Of a stretch of 64,000 bases of DNA, positions 36,269 to 53,030 are shown piece after piece (position 1 is the first letter of the stretch; every line of letters starts with the position of its first letter). The DNA lies in the NCBI RefSeq assembly GCF_014805685.1, contig NC_060886.1:17079608-17143607 (forward strand). The letters run 5' to 3'. Source of the DNA: Silurus meridionalis. Taxonomy: Eukaryota > Chordata > Actinopteri > Siluriformes > Siluridae. A program made the translations under genes and the position numbers. Under the pieces are notes generated by a model. The model was not told where the DNA came from and did no database searches. It saw nothing but the letters and a program-made list of their open reading frames with translations.

Positions 36269-37322
36269 TTTTAAATTCTTTTTCTTGTTTTTCATTTCTT
36301 TTTTCTTTTGCTGTTTTACTTATTCAGTTTTTTCTTTAATTACAATTTTGCTCAAAACCTTGTTCTGACTCCCATTTAAATAGCCTTTATTTAATCATTA
36401 ATAATTATTTCTTGCTATTAAATTGTCCACAAAAATTAATACATCAAAAAATCTTCCAGGCTTTACAGTTTTCCACAATTTCTGAACATTTATCGTATTT
36501 GTGTCACTTTGTGTAACATTTTTCGTACTTCCATATTCACACACTTCAGGTAGCAGTAAAGGGAGCCAGCTGCCCATAGAGATATTACAGTCCAACATCC
36601 CTATGGGTAGCTGGCTTCCTTTTCTGCTACCTGAAGTGTGTGAATATGGAAGTCTGTTAACGGTTGATGGAGGTTTATTTTTACATTATAAAAATGTATG
36701 AAAAAAATCTAATTTGCCACCAGACAAACTTGTCCATGTCTTTAAATCATGTCCCTCTTTTCCCCTGTCTCATATAAACGCTTTAGTGTTTTACTCAAGG
36801 CAATATTCTGATTTAGTATTCACTTTTCTTGTTCATGGGCTAAATGCTTTTTAAAGAAAATAATGCATTTCTCAATAATAATAATAATAATAGTAATAAT
36901 AACAATAATAATAATAATCACAATAAATTATTAGCATTTTTATGAAAACTGTATGTTGGTTTATATGGCTTAGCACCTATCAAATAAACCAGACCCAATG
37001 CTGCATGATCCGGAAGACTTTGGAATTCTCATATCTTTTGCCATTCGTTGAATCGTGTATGTTTGTTTAGCCAAGTAAAGACAAAGTTCACCTTTTGAAA
37101 ATAGCTTTGTAATGGTTTGAAATAGCCAATAATCTCTGAAGACCTGGTGTGTAAATATAGAAATCAGAAAGGAAAGACCATGTCTCACTGGGACTAAAGC
37201 ACAGCAGTTAATTATGCGGCTTTCCTTATGTTATCACAAATAATTAATTCAATTATTTTCAGGTCGATGGATTGAACAGTTATGTTCAATGTTATTTTAA
37301 ACCAGTCTCCATTTCCTAGTTC

Positions 37323-37372
<50 letters not shown>

Positions 37373-40300
37373 GTCTGTCTGTCTATCTATCTGTCTGTCT
37401 GTCTGTCTGTCTATCTGTCTGTCTATCTGTCTGTCTGTCTGTCCGTCCGTCCGTCCGTCCGTCCGTCCGTCCGTCCGTCCGTCCGTCCGTCCGTCCATCC
37501 ATCCAGATAGATAGATAGATAGATGGCCACACAGAAGCACGACTTTGCAGAAAAACATTGTTATTATACAAATTATTTAATTATACAAATATATTTTTGT
37601 GTGTGTTATAGATACTGTATGCTTACATGTATTTGCCTGCTTATTTTTTGTAGAGGTGTAAAAGTGTTTAATGCAGCAGCCTAAAGGCAGCTTTACTTTG
37701 ATGCTTTCTGAGCATGAATCTGTTGCCAGTACTGAATTATGTTAAGAATTGTATTAATGGCCTACGTAGAGGTCCACAGATGCAATAGACCTAAAATACA
37801 GTCAGAGTTTCAGCTCAATAAACTATAACTGGATTTCCAAGGCAGATTTATTGCATTTTCGTCCTAATCCTCTTCTGCTACAGATATCATTAAAGAGCAG
37901 ACAAAAGATCTGAGAGGCACACAGAGACAAATCAGCAGAGACCGTGCTGCTTTGGAGAAACAAGAGAAGCAAATGGTAAGTGGAAAAAAAAAGGGCAAGT
38001 ATTTCCGAAATTCATGTTTTCCTTTTAACTGTACAAAGCACTTAATCTCACTAAACTGCATTTTGCTTGAGGTATATTATTCATTTAACCCAAAATTAAG
38101 TTCTGTGTTTTAGTTTTAGAGGCAAGTAAACTAGATGATATAAATGGCACTAATATGAGGGGTGTTCTTGCTAAAACACCTGAGGGCTGAGGAGAAAGAG
38201 AATGCTCATAAAGAGGCTGTCTACATTACATCCACTGAATAATGTATAGTTTTACAATGATTTACTCATTAAACAAAAACCTTGGTAGGTTCCTATCATT
38301 TTAGGATTTATTTTTGTTCTAGGTCAGAAAGTGCTCTGTTGTACAACATAGAAAGTTGCCTAAAGTGAGCTTTTTTGCCAAAATGTAGCATAGGAAGCAT
38401 TTTTGGGTCGTTGTGACTGGAAGGCTTTCTCATAAAATCGTGTCATTTGGCAGATTAATGCAAAGTCTGCAGTACAGTGGAGCTCACTTTACCATAGCTT
38501 ATGATGGTGGAACTACTGTCAGACTGTAGACAGGAGACTGTACTTCTTTAGGCATTATTCTGTCAATTTTGCTCCAGCTCTCAGACTCTAAGCTCTGCCT
38601 AGAGTCTGACACAGCAATAAAACATCCCTGATAAATTGTATTCCATGTAGTTATGCTCCCATTTTATTCCGCCAAGCAGTATTAATAATCACCATGACAG
38701 AATCAGATTCTCAACAGCAGCATTTTCGAACAAGAAGAGTGACAACAGACAATTGTATCATCTATCATGATATATACTTAGGGCCAAGTTTTCCACAGCA
38801 TATTTTGAAAGTAGAAAAAGTCATGCATGAGTTATCAATGATGCAAAAGATTGAGATTGAGAGAGAGGAGATTGATGTAAAAGCAACCAACTGTTTCAGT
38901 GTACATGAAGCCAGTGTAAGTTTCCAGTACCTCAGAAGCACTAATGGTAAATTGATAACTTTATTCATTCTAGAGTGAAATTCACAAATATTTCTTAAAA
39001 GCTTAGCCAAACTCACTTCTCCCAGAAAACTTTTTTTACCCTGCAATACAAAACAGCATCTCAGTTAAAACATTACCATCAGAAACTACAGTATAATCCC
39101 CCGCTTTACCGCGGTTCAAATCTCGCGCCCCCAGTTAATCGCGGAATTGCATTTGCCACATAACTAATTTGTTTGGCTGATTTTCCTGGTCTCTTGAGAA
39201 TTATTTTGATAAGTTTTATGTTAAAATAATGAAATTTATTAATAAAAATATAATTATTAATTGTAAAATGAAGTAAAATGTTAATACAGTACAGTACTGT
39301 ATACATAAAATAGCATTTTTGGGGTGGCGTCCGTTTATCATGGTTTATCGCTTATCACGGGCGGTTTTGGAACGTAACCACCGCGATAAATGGGGATTAC
39401 TGTACTTAATTCTTTATTAATAATTAACACCTCCAAAATACACATCTAATTTGCATATATTTTTTTTACCAGTTCTGTGTATTCCATTCATGACATGCAC
39501 CACATATTTAAATTTAAATAGAAAACAAGTTCTTATTGTTTTCAATTATATTTTTTCAAACCCCAGATGCAGTGTTGTACTGTTCACATAGGTAGACGCT
39601 GTAGACCTTTTGTCAAACATAATTGACACAGCTAATTTTGTAAGCTACTAATGTACCTTTTCAGTTAACTGAGACTGGTGGTGTTGCAGATCACAGTGTA
39701 TATGTATTGATATTGTAGTGCATTTGTCTAATACATAAAGCCCCTGGAGCCCTAATATGCTGCTTTTTTAACTCCTTAACACATGTTTAAATAAGAACCT
39801 ATACATCATTAACTTTGATGCATCAGCTTTCACAGATTGCTTTATTACAATCCACATCACCTTTGACTATATTTATTTAAATGATAACTGTATTGCTTAA
39901 AAACAGCATCTCAGGTAATCATATCTGGTAGGAAGTTCTATTAAATTAAAATTATAAATCTATTTGTCCTCAACAGGAAATGGAGATTAGGAAAATGGCC
40001 AAGGCTGGAAACCGAGATGCATGCAAGATCCTGGCCAAGCAGCTGGTCCAGCTGAGGAAGCAGAAGAACCGAACCTACTCTGTGAGCTCTAAAGTGACCT
40101 CTATGTCCACACAGACCAAGGTCATGAACTCTCAAATGAAAATGGCTGGAGCTATGTCTGCTACAGCCAAGGTAAACCTGTAACATTTTGGAGCCATTAG
40201 ACATTTCTAAGCTTAGGAATGATCCTGTTAACTTTATGTGATCAGTGTTTATAAGAAAACTTTAGGTAGGTTGCAAAAGCTGAAGCCCTTACGCTTCAGA

Positions 40301-40938
40301 TACTGAGCTTAAAAATAATGCATAAGCAAGTGTAATTAGCATTAGCCTCTGGAGGATTTGAGGCAGCAGGCATGCAAATGAGCTATTCTATATAAAGAGC
40401 TACACAAAAAGGCAGAGCTTATTCTTAACCTATTGGAGGGCAAATCTGGCACCAGCAGCTGAGACAATCCCAGCTACAATAATGTTTGTTAAATTGCTGA
40501 ATTGAAGATACTTAATGCTGATGGGTCACAATGAGTGAACTACAGTTTCTTAGGTGCCTTAGACGGTACCGTATGACCAGTTTGAACTCAGCAAAGAGAT
40601 AATCTGTGTTAAGAGCAGGATATAACTCGCCCCAATACCTGAGGAATATTAATACAGGACACTAACTTTTGTTTTTTTTGTGTGGATTTTTTTTTACTGG
40701 GATCAGGGTGTCATTTGAAATGTAATTCTTAATCAGGTGCAAGAAATGTGCATCTTGTTAATATGTCTAATATACACTCTGAACTAGATTTTGAATTCAG
40801 ACCTCTAGTGAATGTTGGACAATTGTTTTGTGAAATAGCACATCACATACAGTCAGTAAATCACAAGGGAAATTATTTTGAAATTAGTTTAATGTTAATC
40901 AGATAAAAGCTTGGAAACTATTGCAATTACTATTATTA

Positions 40939-41021
<83 letters not shown>

Positions 41022-43173
41022 TTTTTAAATGAATTGTAAATTGATAATGCCTTATGATGAAACCTAAGGCAGGATCTTTAATAAGATATACATTTTATAG
41101 TTCATAAAAAACAGTGAGCTGTGAAAGAAGCATAGTTTCATAGTTTTTGGAGGCTTGAAGGCATTTATAATATAAATGATTGTTTATTAAGTTTAGAAGG
41201 TGTTTTTCCCAGCTAGTTTCTGGTAAACTAGGCCATACCCACATACATACACACACACACACATACACAATGTATCAGACTCCTCTGTGTAGGAATAAAG
41301 CTATTAATATTTATTTCCATGACTGTAGATGATGAGTCCTGGGATTGGTAGTGTCATAGTAAAGGCTTTGTGGAAGGGTTGCTGTCAGTGACAGGGTCTG
41401 TAACGAGGATGTGGTAGAGATGATTTGTGTAAATAATTCTCTATAATCAAATGGGGCTTTTCCTGTTTTGTCTGCAGTTTCATTCTGAAACCCCATAGGG
41501 ACTTTAAATAAGTCTGCTCTCAGCATAAGCTTATATGTGTTGTGCTTACAACAAGATTTATGTTGAGTAATATTCCATATGTATTCATTCATGCCGGGTC
41601 CTGCTTGTGATTATAATGTTTTATCCCTTGGGTTTAAATGACACCTTATTATTTTTTCTAAATCTGATTCATAGCATGATCTCTGTGTATCTTTCAGACT
41701 ATGCAGGCTGTCAATAAAAAAATGGACCCAAAGAAGACTTTGCAGACAATGCAGGACTTCCAAAAAGAAAACCTTAAAATGGGAATGACTGAAGATATGA
41801 GTGAGAATAATTTTTTAAGTATTATTATTTGGTATTTTGTTTCCACATATTTATTTGTTAAGCTTTATTCTTTTTTTCATTCTCAACCTTTTCCTGTATT
41901 TTCTTGCCCTGTTGATAATTAGCAGTCAATCTTTCATTAATTACTTAATCATTGGATGCCTTAAACTAGTTAATTAATAGCTGCATACAGACAACAGATC
42001 AACAGACCTGGTACTACTAAAAATGCTTATTTAAAATATTTACTCTTATTTAACTCGATTAGTTGTTTTTTGGAGAAAAATACCCAACAATTAATTTCAA
42101 TTGGAAAATATGGTATAACACAAACCCTAGTTAGAGCTAGCTTAAAGGGTTGATTTTTGGTTTGTAGTGTGACAGAACATATTCCTTTGACTCACTTCAC
42201 ATCACTTCACAGTGGTGAATATGAAGATTTTAAATGATGGCTTCTAAGGCAATAGCACTAAAAAAGACATACACTTTTTTTTTTATTCTTTTTTTTTTAC
42301 ATTCAGCGGACATGAATCCCTTTTAGAACATGTGTTGGTGTTGATTTCTGTGCTTGAATATGAAGAACACAGAACACAATTATCATATAGATGAAATGGA
42401 GAAATAAATAAAAATAAATACAAGCACATAAAAGAACAGACAAATGAATACTGAAATACAACAAATAAATGTCAATACATAATACATTTATTATACATTT
42501 TTTACAAATATACAGTACATTTGGATTATGTTTTTCACTAAATAAGACTTCATTCTTAATAATAATAATAATAATTATTTATTTTTTATTAGTTAATGAT
42601 ACGCTGGATGAAATCTTTATTGAGTCTGGTGATGAAGAGGAATCTCAAGACATTGTGAACCAGGTGCTGGATGAAATTGGAATTGAAATTTCTGGAAAGG
42701 TAAGAGACTCATTAGCTTTATGTTATTAGCTCCTTTATGTTCTAGGTTTCCATCTGTCACATATGAATAGTTTGATCTTTTATGTAGACTTTAGTTATTT
42801 TTGACAGATGTGTGGCTTTTAGCTTTGCCTCTGGTTTGTTTCTTACTCATTTCCATCAACTCAGACAGATGTATTATGTCCTCCCTTGGGCCAAAACACA
42901 ACTTTCTTTTTCTTAGTTTCTATTGAAAATTATGTGATTACTTATTCTTGAAATGTCTATTGAGTGTCAGATATTAATCTTAAGGACTGACACAGAGAGA
43001 CAGTTGTATGGCTGTTGGTTTTTAAAACTGATGTGATTTTGCTGAATGGTGTTATGCAGATGGTGAGAGCCCCCTCAGCTGGAAAGAATCTCCCCAGTGC
43101 ATCAAAGACCAAAGCTGCTACTATTTCCGACGAGGACATTGAGAGGCAGCTGAAGGCCCTGGGAATGAATTGA
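33984..43173 (+). CDS. chmp2b: charged multivesicular body protein 2B (ESCRT-III)
   Basis: Coding exons are 33984-34017, 37884-37975, 39977-40171, 41698-41800, 42593-42699 and 43060-43173, total 645 nt, 214 residues (human 213). All introns have GT/AG borders and phases join exactly. The product polymerises on endosomal and other cytosol-facing membranes to drive budding and scission, and recruits the VPS4 ATPase. The start [12 protein letters not shown] is the family N terminus. The basic helical core contains [20 protein letters not shown], almost identical to human. An acidic stretch ([18 protein letters not shown]) follows. The C-terminal [14 protein letters not shown] is the MIT-interacting motif bound by VPS4. 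Exon 4 ends ATGA|GTGAGA and exon 5 begins TTAATGAT, so an isoleucine codon spans that junction. Intron 1 is large (3.9 kb) and repeat-rich. In humans, loss of the exon 6 acceptor causes frontotemporal dementia; here that acceptor (TTATGCAG) is intact. Confidence 0.98.
34229..34603. repeat. AAT/ATT and AT microsatellites in chmp2b intron 1
   Basis: AAT units lie at about 34229-34273, ATT units at 34407-34476 and AT at 34479-34498. A near-perfect hairpin, GTACTTATTATATATATATG mirrored to 34603, lies at 34551-34603. Confidence 0.85.
34747..35280 (+). repeat. pair of related blocks (GCCAGRCTAAGTGYTTATTTC)
   Basis: A block with ATTAATGAAGCCAGGCTAAG near 34767 recurs near 35211 as ATTAATGCTTGGCAGAGCCA then GACTAAGTGCTTATTTCACG. 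Both are followed by TTTTATAGCC. They are diverged direct repeats about 450 bp apart. Confidence 0.55.
35415..36508 (+). repeat. 160-bp direct duplication in chmp2b intron 1
   Basis: Sequence at 35415-35575 is repeated at about 36349-36508. Shared runs include GCTCAAAACCTT, TTAATACATSAAAAA, AGGCTTTACAG and CGTATTTGTGT, with scattered substitutions. Between the copies lies ordinary intronic DNA plus an ATT/AT microsatellite (36120-36266). Confidence 0.75.
36120..36266. repeat. ATT/GTT/AT compound microsatellite
   Basis: ATT units, then GTT units, then an uninterrupted AT run at 36198-36266. Confidence 0.95.
36527..36653. repeat. 127-bp hairpin (about 52-bp arms)
   Basis: ACTTCCATATTCACACACTT at 36527 pairs with AAGTGTGTGAATATGGAAGT ending at 36653. 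Pairing continues through CAGGTAGCAG/CTGCTACCTG, GGGAGCCAGCT/AGCTGGCTTCC and CCCATAG/CTATGGG, leaving a loop of about 20 bases. It lies in the transcribed strand of chmp2b intron 1. Confidence 0.9.
37320..37525. repeat. compound tetranucleotide array CTAT/CTGT/CCGT/CCAT/GATA
   Basis: The unit changes stepwise along the array: CTAT (37323-37371), mixed CTGT/CTAT (37372-37440), CCGT (37441-37496), CCAT, then GATA on the other strand orientation to 37523. No stop codons occur in several frames, which creates false open frames on both strands. Confidence 0.95.
39089..39402. mobile_element. pogo/Tigger-like MITE in chmp2b intron 2
   Basis: The left end is CAGTATAATCCCCCGCTTTA and the right end reads inwards CAGTAATCCCCATTTATCGC. 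TA duplications flank both ends (39087-39088, 39403-39404). Both halves carry further CGCGG/CCGCG and TTATCGC motifs. The length is 314 bp with no coding capacity. Confidence 0.75.
40372..40396 (+). promoter_or_regulatory. octamer plus TATA-like pair in chmp2b intron 3
   Basis: ATGCAAAT (40372-40379) is followed nine bases later by TATATAAA (40389-40396). This octamer/TATA spacing resembles compact promoters driven by POU factors. No transcript is known from the sequence; it could be chance. Confidence 0.25.
40943..41013. repeat. (AT)n microsatellite in chmp2b intron 3
   Basis: An AT run of about 70 bases, followed by a poly-T tract. Confidence 0.95.
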
Positions 43174-46100
43174 ACTTCTTTGCACTCTACACCTGTGCTC
43201 TCAGAGCCAAAGCAAAGGGCTTATCCTAAGACACATACACACAGAACATGACTACTGGCTGTGGATACGTAGGGATACAGGGCTAGCTGCTAAATCAATG
43301 ATGAATAACAGTATAAATGATGTAGTTTGCAAGGTTTGCTGTACATGTATAAAGTGGTTTGGGGGTGAGTAAATGAATGGGTCTTGCAAAGATGGTCTCA
43401 GAAAGAAAAGCCCTTTATCTTGTATAAGACAAAAAAGTAATTTGCCTGTCAATATACTGAATTATCAGTATTTTTATTCAGTCATCTAGCACAAATTTGT
43501 ATAATAAGCTACAAAATGGTGTTATCATATAACAAAGGTTTGGAAAAGACCACAACAAAACTCCATCTTCATACTAGTTATCTTACAATAAATCCACATA
43601 CAGTATTACCCATTACACCATAGAAAGAGAGTGAAAGCCTCTCACAACTCCCTACTATTCAACATCTCATTCCCAGGTTAGAGAATATATTATAAAGGAC
43701 TTCAGCAGATCACAGAGTTCTCACCCTTTTTTTTACATTTCAATCCATCTTTTTGTGACTTAGATAAGGGCATGTTTTGCACTCCCAAAATTGAGGCATT
43801 ATGATTTTAGTTGATAGAATATTAACTTTCTGGTAAAGTGTTTATACGAGTGCTGTTTTGTACTTTTGCAGATATGAGATGCTCATTTTCCAGTTTTTTC
43901 ATCTGTGTAGGTTCACTACTACCATGACTATTGGAAGTAAGTTTAAGCGAAAGCTTTGTTCTTACAATGTAGTAAGTGGCTTTGATATGCACTTGGTAAG
44001 GATTTGGTAAGCATTTTATTTGCTCATTGAAAGATCTTGCATCGAAATTGGCCAAATGGCATTATGATGAAATGCTCTTCATTACTGAATTAATTTGGAA
44101 AGCTAGTTGATGCATTGTGGTAATTAACGTAATAAATACTGTAATTTAGATATGACTGCACTAGGATATACAAGTGATCCTGTCAGCAAGAGTAACTCAA
44201 TTAGCTCTATATTAGCTCCACTAAGAAGTCTTTAATTGGATGCAGACACACAGGTGTTGAGGAAACACAAAATCGTAGTGTCAGCTACAGATAATTATGT
44301 GGTCAAGTGTTTGCTGATGAACACTGGGTTTCAGGCATCATTATCACAACATTGTCCACACGTGCAGGCTAATTATACTAAAGGTCTTATGGTGACTTGA
44401 GAATTCCCCTGTCATGGTCAAATTAGAGCCGTGTCTTCTGATAAGCAAAAGAACATTGCCAGGATGGAAGTCAGTGTTACTGCAGTGGTTCTCATGTTAA
44501 TGAGTGAATACATCATTAGCTTAAGGACATTTACATTTAAATCATACTGTGTCTACTGAATTAAACAACTTTAATTGTAAAGTATGCAAAAGTCATTAAA
44601 CTCTGGTGTAGTTTTTGTAGCATTTGGAAAAGCTATACAGTACATCTTTCATTTCTTTTTTACTATTTCAATACTATACTATTTATAATCTTTGATTATC
44701 AGTATGTTTTAATTTAATGTTTATTGTTTAGGTTTTTTTTTTTAATCTAACGTTAAATGTATGTGAATAAAATTTTATGGATTTATTTGATTTTGTAATG
44801 AATAAAAAAAGAATTAATACCTTGTGGTGTGTTCTATTTCTTAAGTTAAAAATGCATCACAAAATGAAGGGTTCTATGGGGATTTTTTTGTTTATTTTTG
44901 CATAATTGCATGGATAAATGTCCAAATTCCAAGCTAGCCTTTTAGTCCATTTGTAATTGCATTAAATGATAGTTAATTGTTCATAATTATAAGCAAATAT
45001 AATTTTTACACAAGGTCTTAATGAGTTTTTGCAGCATGACCTTGCTTAATTGAATTTCTGTGGAAACCCATTAGTTTAGAAATAATTTAAGTGTGTCAAT
45101 TAATGGCTTATAAATCATTTTAAGATGGATAGATTTGTAGGAAAATCCATCATTGTATTTAAAAAAAAAAAAGAAAAGTTTATTCTGTGAATACTCTATG
45201 CATGTGTAGTTGCTTGATATTAAATTTCCCCAACAACACCACATTGTGCACTGCAAGTGTAGAATCAACATTATAGCTCAGATAAGTAATGTAATGTTTA
45301 GTGCGATCAGTGACAGGATGCTGATGATAGTATAGATCATGATATTTTATGAATGCGAGTGTGAATGTCCTTCTGAATGTGTTCGTACACTCAACAGTAT
45401 TGTAGAACATTACAATAAATATTCCCAATAAAAACCCAGGGGGACACAGGAGAGCTAATGCTACTGCTTTACACACCTGGAGGAGTAAATTAATGTCTAC
45501 CCCCAACAAACACTTGGGACATATACTGTACATCCCCCACAACTTGTGTGTGCTTTCTTTGTATCTGCCATATATAAGAACTGTTGTGATTGAGTATAAC
45601 ACCTAGTTAATTAGACAAGATACTTTCATCAATTGTGCTTATGTTTTTAATTATTTAAGATATTAGGGTCAGTTTTTAAACTCACATTAACATTACAGAC
45701 ACCATAAAGTCTTCTGATGTGTCTTTAATGTCACTCACTTTCTATTATGTCAGCACATTTTACAATAGGAAATCAATGTCACTGCTTTTTATGTACATTA
45801 ATTCAATATATTACATTTAAATGAGCAGTTAAACTGAATATATTAATTTAAATAACTTACTATCTTAAAATGCCTTGTCACACAATTGGAGGAATCAATT
45901 GTTCATTCAAAAATTATTAAAATAATAATTAAATAACAAGAAATAACAGACAATGACTCAACATGATGTGAAAATATTATGGAAACACAATTGTATGGTA
46001 TTGTTAATGATTTACAGCAAGTCATCTGCATGTGTACCCTTAAATAGGTCAATTCTGTACAGGCAGAGCACTACATTCACTCCTGTTAACAAATCAGAAG

Positions 46101-46262
46101 TTTTTTTTTCTTGTTTTCATATCAATATGTACCACTGCATAATATGATAATACTGAATATTACTCTGCTGTGCAATGTACACAATCACATTGATTTTCTT
46201 TAGGATTTAGGAGATAAAGTGTCAAAGCCTCAGCAGAGTGGCGTTTAAACACATCAACGTCA
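43174..46262. other. convergent intergenic region and 3' untranslated DNA
   Basis: chmp2b and pou1f1 end towards one another. AATAAA hexamers on the plus strand at 43587-43592, 44766-44771 and 44801-44806 are candidate chmp2b polyadenylation signals; which is used cannot be told. No other gene is supported here. Confidence 0.5.
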
Positions 46263-50930
<4,668 letters not shown>

Positions 50931-51031
50931 GTCTCTCTGTCCAGCTCTGTGCCAATGTCTCTGTCTCTACCGTGGTCAACTGCACTGTACCAGTTTCAGG
51001 ACACCTGTGTGACACACACAGCGTGTGCAGG

Positions 51032-51039
51032 TATTTATA
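51032..51039 (-). promoter_or_regulatory. pou1f1: pou1f1 TATA box
   Basis: TATAAATA on the minus strand (context CACTATAAATACCTG), 102 bases upstream of the ATG, predicting a start site near 51005. Pit-1 genes in other vertebrates also have a proximal TATA box. Confidence 0.7.
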
Positions 51040-51327
51040 GTGGCTTTTCCTACAGGTTTGCTCATCCATGTTAATGCTTCCCTTCTCAGGGCTACACCAG
51101 GCCTCTGCAGCCTCCCAGAGCAAAAGCACAGTAATTAGGGCAAAAAGGGGTAACTTGACACCCCCACCACATTTCCACTGTCCACAAGGATTTCAGTTAA
51201 TGCCAGTCACTGCTTAAACAAATCCATTGTGATTGTTTGTAAGAATATACAAGGGAGTCAATTAGAAAATGCTGTGCAAGGAGTTAGATGTTGTTTAAAA
51301 ATATATGTATGGAAAGAAAGAAACGAA

Positions 51328-51364
51328 TATGAATACAAATTGGAAAGACTTTAAATATGCAAAT
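51328..51364. promoter_or_regulatory. pou1f1: POU/octamer sites upstream of pou1f1
   Basis: A perfect octamer ATGCAAAT lies at 51357-51364, and ATATGAATACA (51328-51338) is close to the Pit-1 consensus. Both are about 300-330 bp upstream of the TATA box. Pit-1 is known to autoregulate its own gene, so these are candidate autoregulatory sites. Confidence 0.4.
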
Positions 51365-52309
51365 CTGATTTACAAGATTTTGAAATGAAAGATTAAATAA
51401 TAAGTAAAGATAAATAAGTAATAATAAAAATTTGGGCTGTCTTAGTATGTAAACATATTTCACATGCACAGTGCAATTTAATTACCACACAAAATGTTAT
51501 GTGAGACAAAGTTTTATGAATCACATTCAGTTTTTAATCAGTGAAAATCTGTTTATCTTTCATGCTTTACAGCTGTTTCAGAGGTATAACTGCAGGGAAT
51601 CTTTTTGCAGTTAAATCAGCCAATTATGAACAATCGTTTATGTAGCTTTTTTATGTTTACAGCGTGCCATCTGGTAAGTGAGGATTACCCTTTAGATGAC
51701 TGCTATTCAGATAGTCCATTTGTGTAATTGTTAAAAGCACAAGTTTGAGCTGCCCTGATTAGGCCTCATCCTGATGTCTTGACTTGTTTTACTTGTGATT
51801 GTTTGACACTCAGTGCTTAAGTGAGCAGGTGAAAGGATCTCTAATATTTACGGCCACCCACAACTGATCAACAGTTAATATACAGCTCTTCTGAAACCTG
51901 TAACATATAATGGCCTATTGAGTAAATACTCATCTTTACGCACTTTAAGGTTTTTACACTTAGAAATGAAAGTAACATGATATGTAGTTTACAACATTAC
52001 TATATTTAAACATTTGCACCTCACTACTTTCGTTTTTCTTTTAATATCTCTAGGACCAGATAAAAAATTATTTGTTCTCATTCAAAGTTCAGAAAAGCCA
52101 TTTGCAAAATTGTCAGATAAACAAATATCACTTTTGTTTCAAAATGGTAAACTATATTCCAACAGGCCAATGATAATTTTATACTAAATAAAAGTTTTAT
52201 CTTGTATTGTGATTTTGCCACCAAATGATGCGCTGAAATTGACTAGAAATACTGAAAACCAAAATTCATTTGTAATTACTGTAGTTATATAACAATTGTA
52301 GCATTGATT

Positions 52310-52380
52310 GAAGCATTTCACTGCATGTCATACTCTGTATGTATGTGTATGTGACAAATAAAATTTGATTTGATTTGAGG
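52310..52380 (+). mobile_element. retroposon 3' tail
   Basis: CATTTCACTGCATGTCATAC is followed by GTGACAAATAAAATTTGATT and TTGATTTGA repeats. This is the widespread 3' end shared by fish LINE/SINE retroposons, here 5'-truncated. Confidence 0.65.
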
Positions 52381-52650
52381 ATTAAAAAATACTATAAAGC
52401 ATGTTTTAATCCCTGTGTGCAAAACAGGAGCTGTGAATATTTGCAAATAAAACCATAGATAAATAATAAATAATTGTTAATTTCTCTATATAAATATATA
52501 AATAAGTTAATGTGGCATGCATATGTTATGAGTTTTCAGTTTTCAGGTTTTTTTACTTTATTAGACTTAAAAGAAGAATATTAAATATAATGGTATTTGA
52601 CAGATTAATTTTAAGCCCTACAGTTTATGGCATTGCAGTTCTCAGAATTC

Positions 52651-52652
<2 letters not shown>

Positions 52653-52720
<68 letters not shown>
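52653..52720. repeat. (CA)n microsatellite
   Basis: An uninterrupted CA run of about 68 bases. Confidence 0.97.
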
Positions 52721-52722
<2 letters not shown>

Positions 52723-53030
52723 TTATTGTGTAACTAAGTACACATTGCATTTTATATGACAATTTCATAATTAATGGCATGGTGTGGTGTGGTGTGGTGC
52801 CTTGTCCCTAGGTGAGGTACTTAACTCCATTTAATGATGTACTTATGCCAAAAGCTGTGAACTCATGATTGGCTTTTAGAATCTGACAGCTGCTTTTAGA
52901 AATGACACATATTTAAAAAAAAATCCATGAGTGTGCATTTTTGAGACAGAGACAGGCAGGAGGAAGAAACAGCAAACAAGCCCATTTCCCATGAAAATGG
53001 ACAAAAGAGCAGCGATTTGGGAGAGTGGGG

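Larger units (their letters stand above)
51400..53030. other. upstream region of pou1f1, no gene seen
   Basis: AT-rich DNA with no supported exon. It holds the repeat tail at 52310-52380 and the CA microsatellite listed separately. Confidence 0.45.

Noticed and set aside
37282..37571. Overlapping 60-78 codon frames on both strands
   Set aside because: They are translations of the CTAT/CTGT/CCGT array, which lacks stop codons in several frames.
39109..39122. tRNA-like B box (GGTTCAAATCT)
   Set aside because: There is no A box or cloverleaf around it; the motif is part of the pogo-like MITE.
42469..42729. An 86-residue stand-alone protein
   Set aside because: It is chmp2b exon 5 with intronic sequence on both sides.
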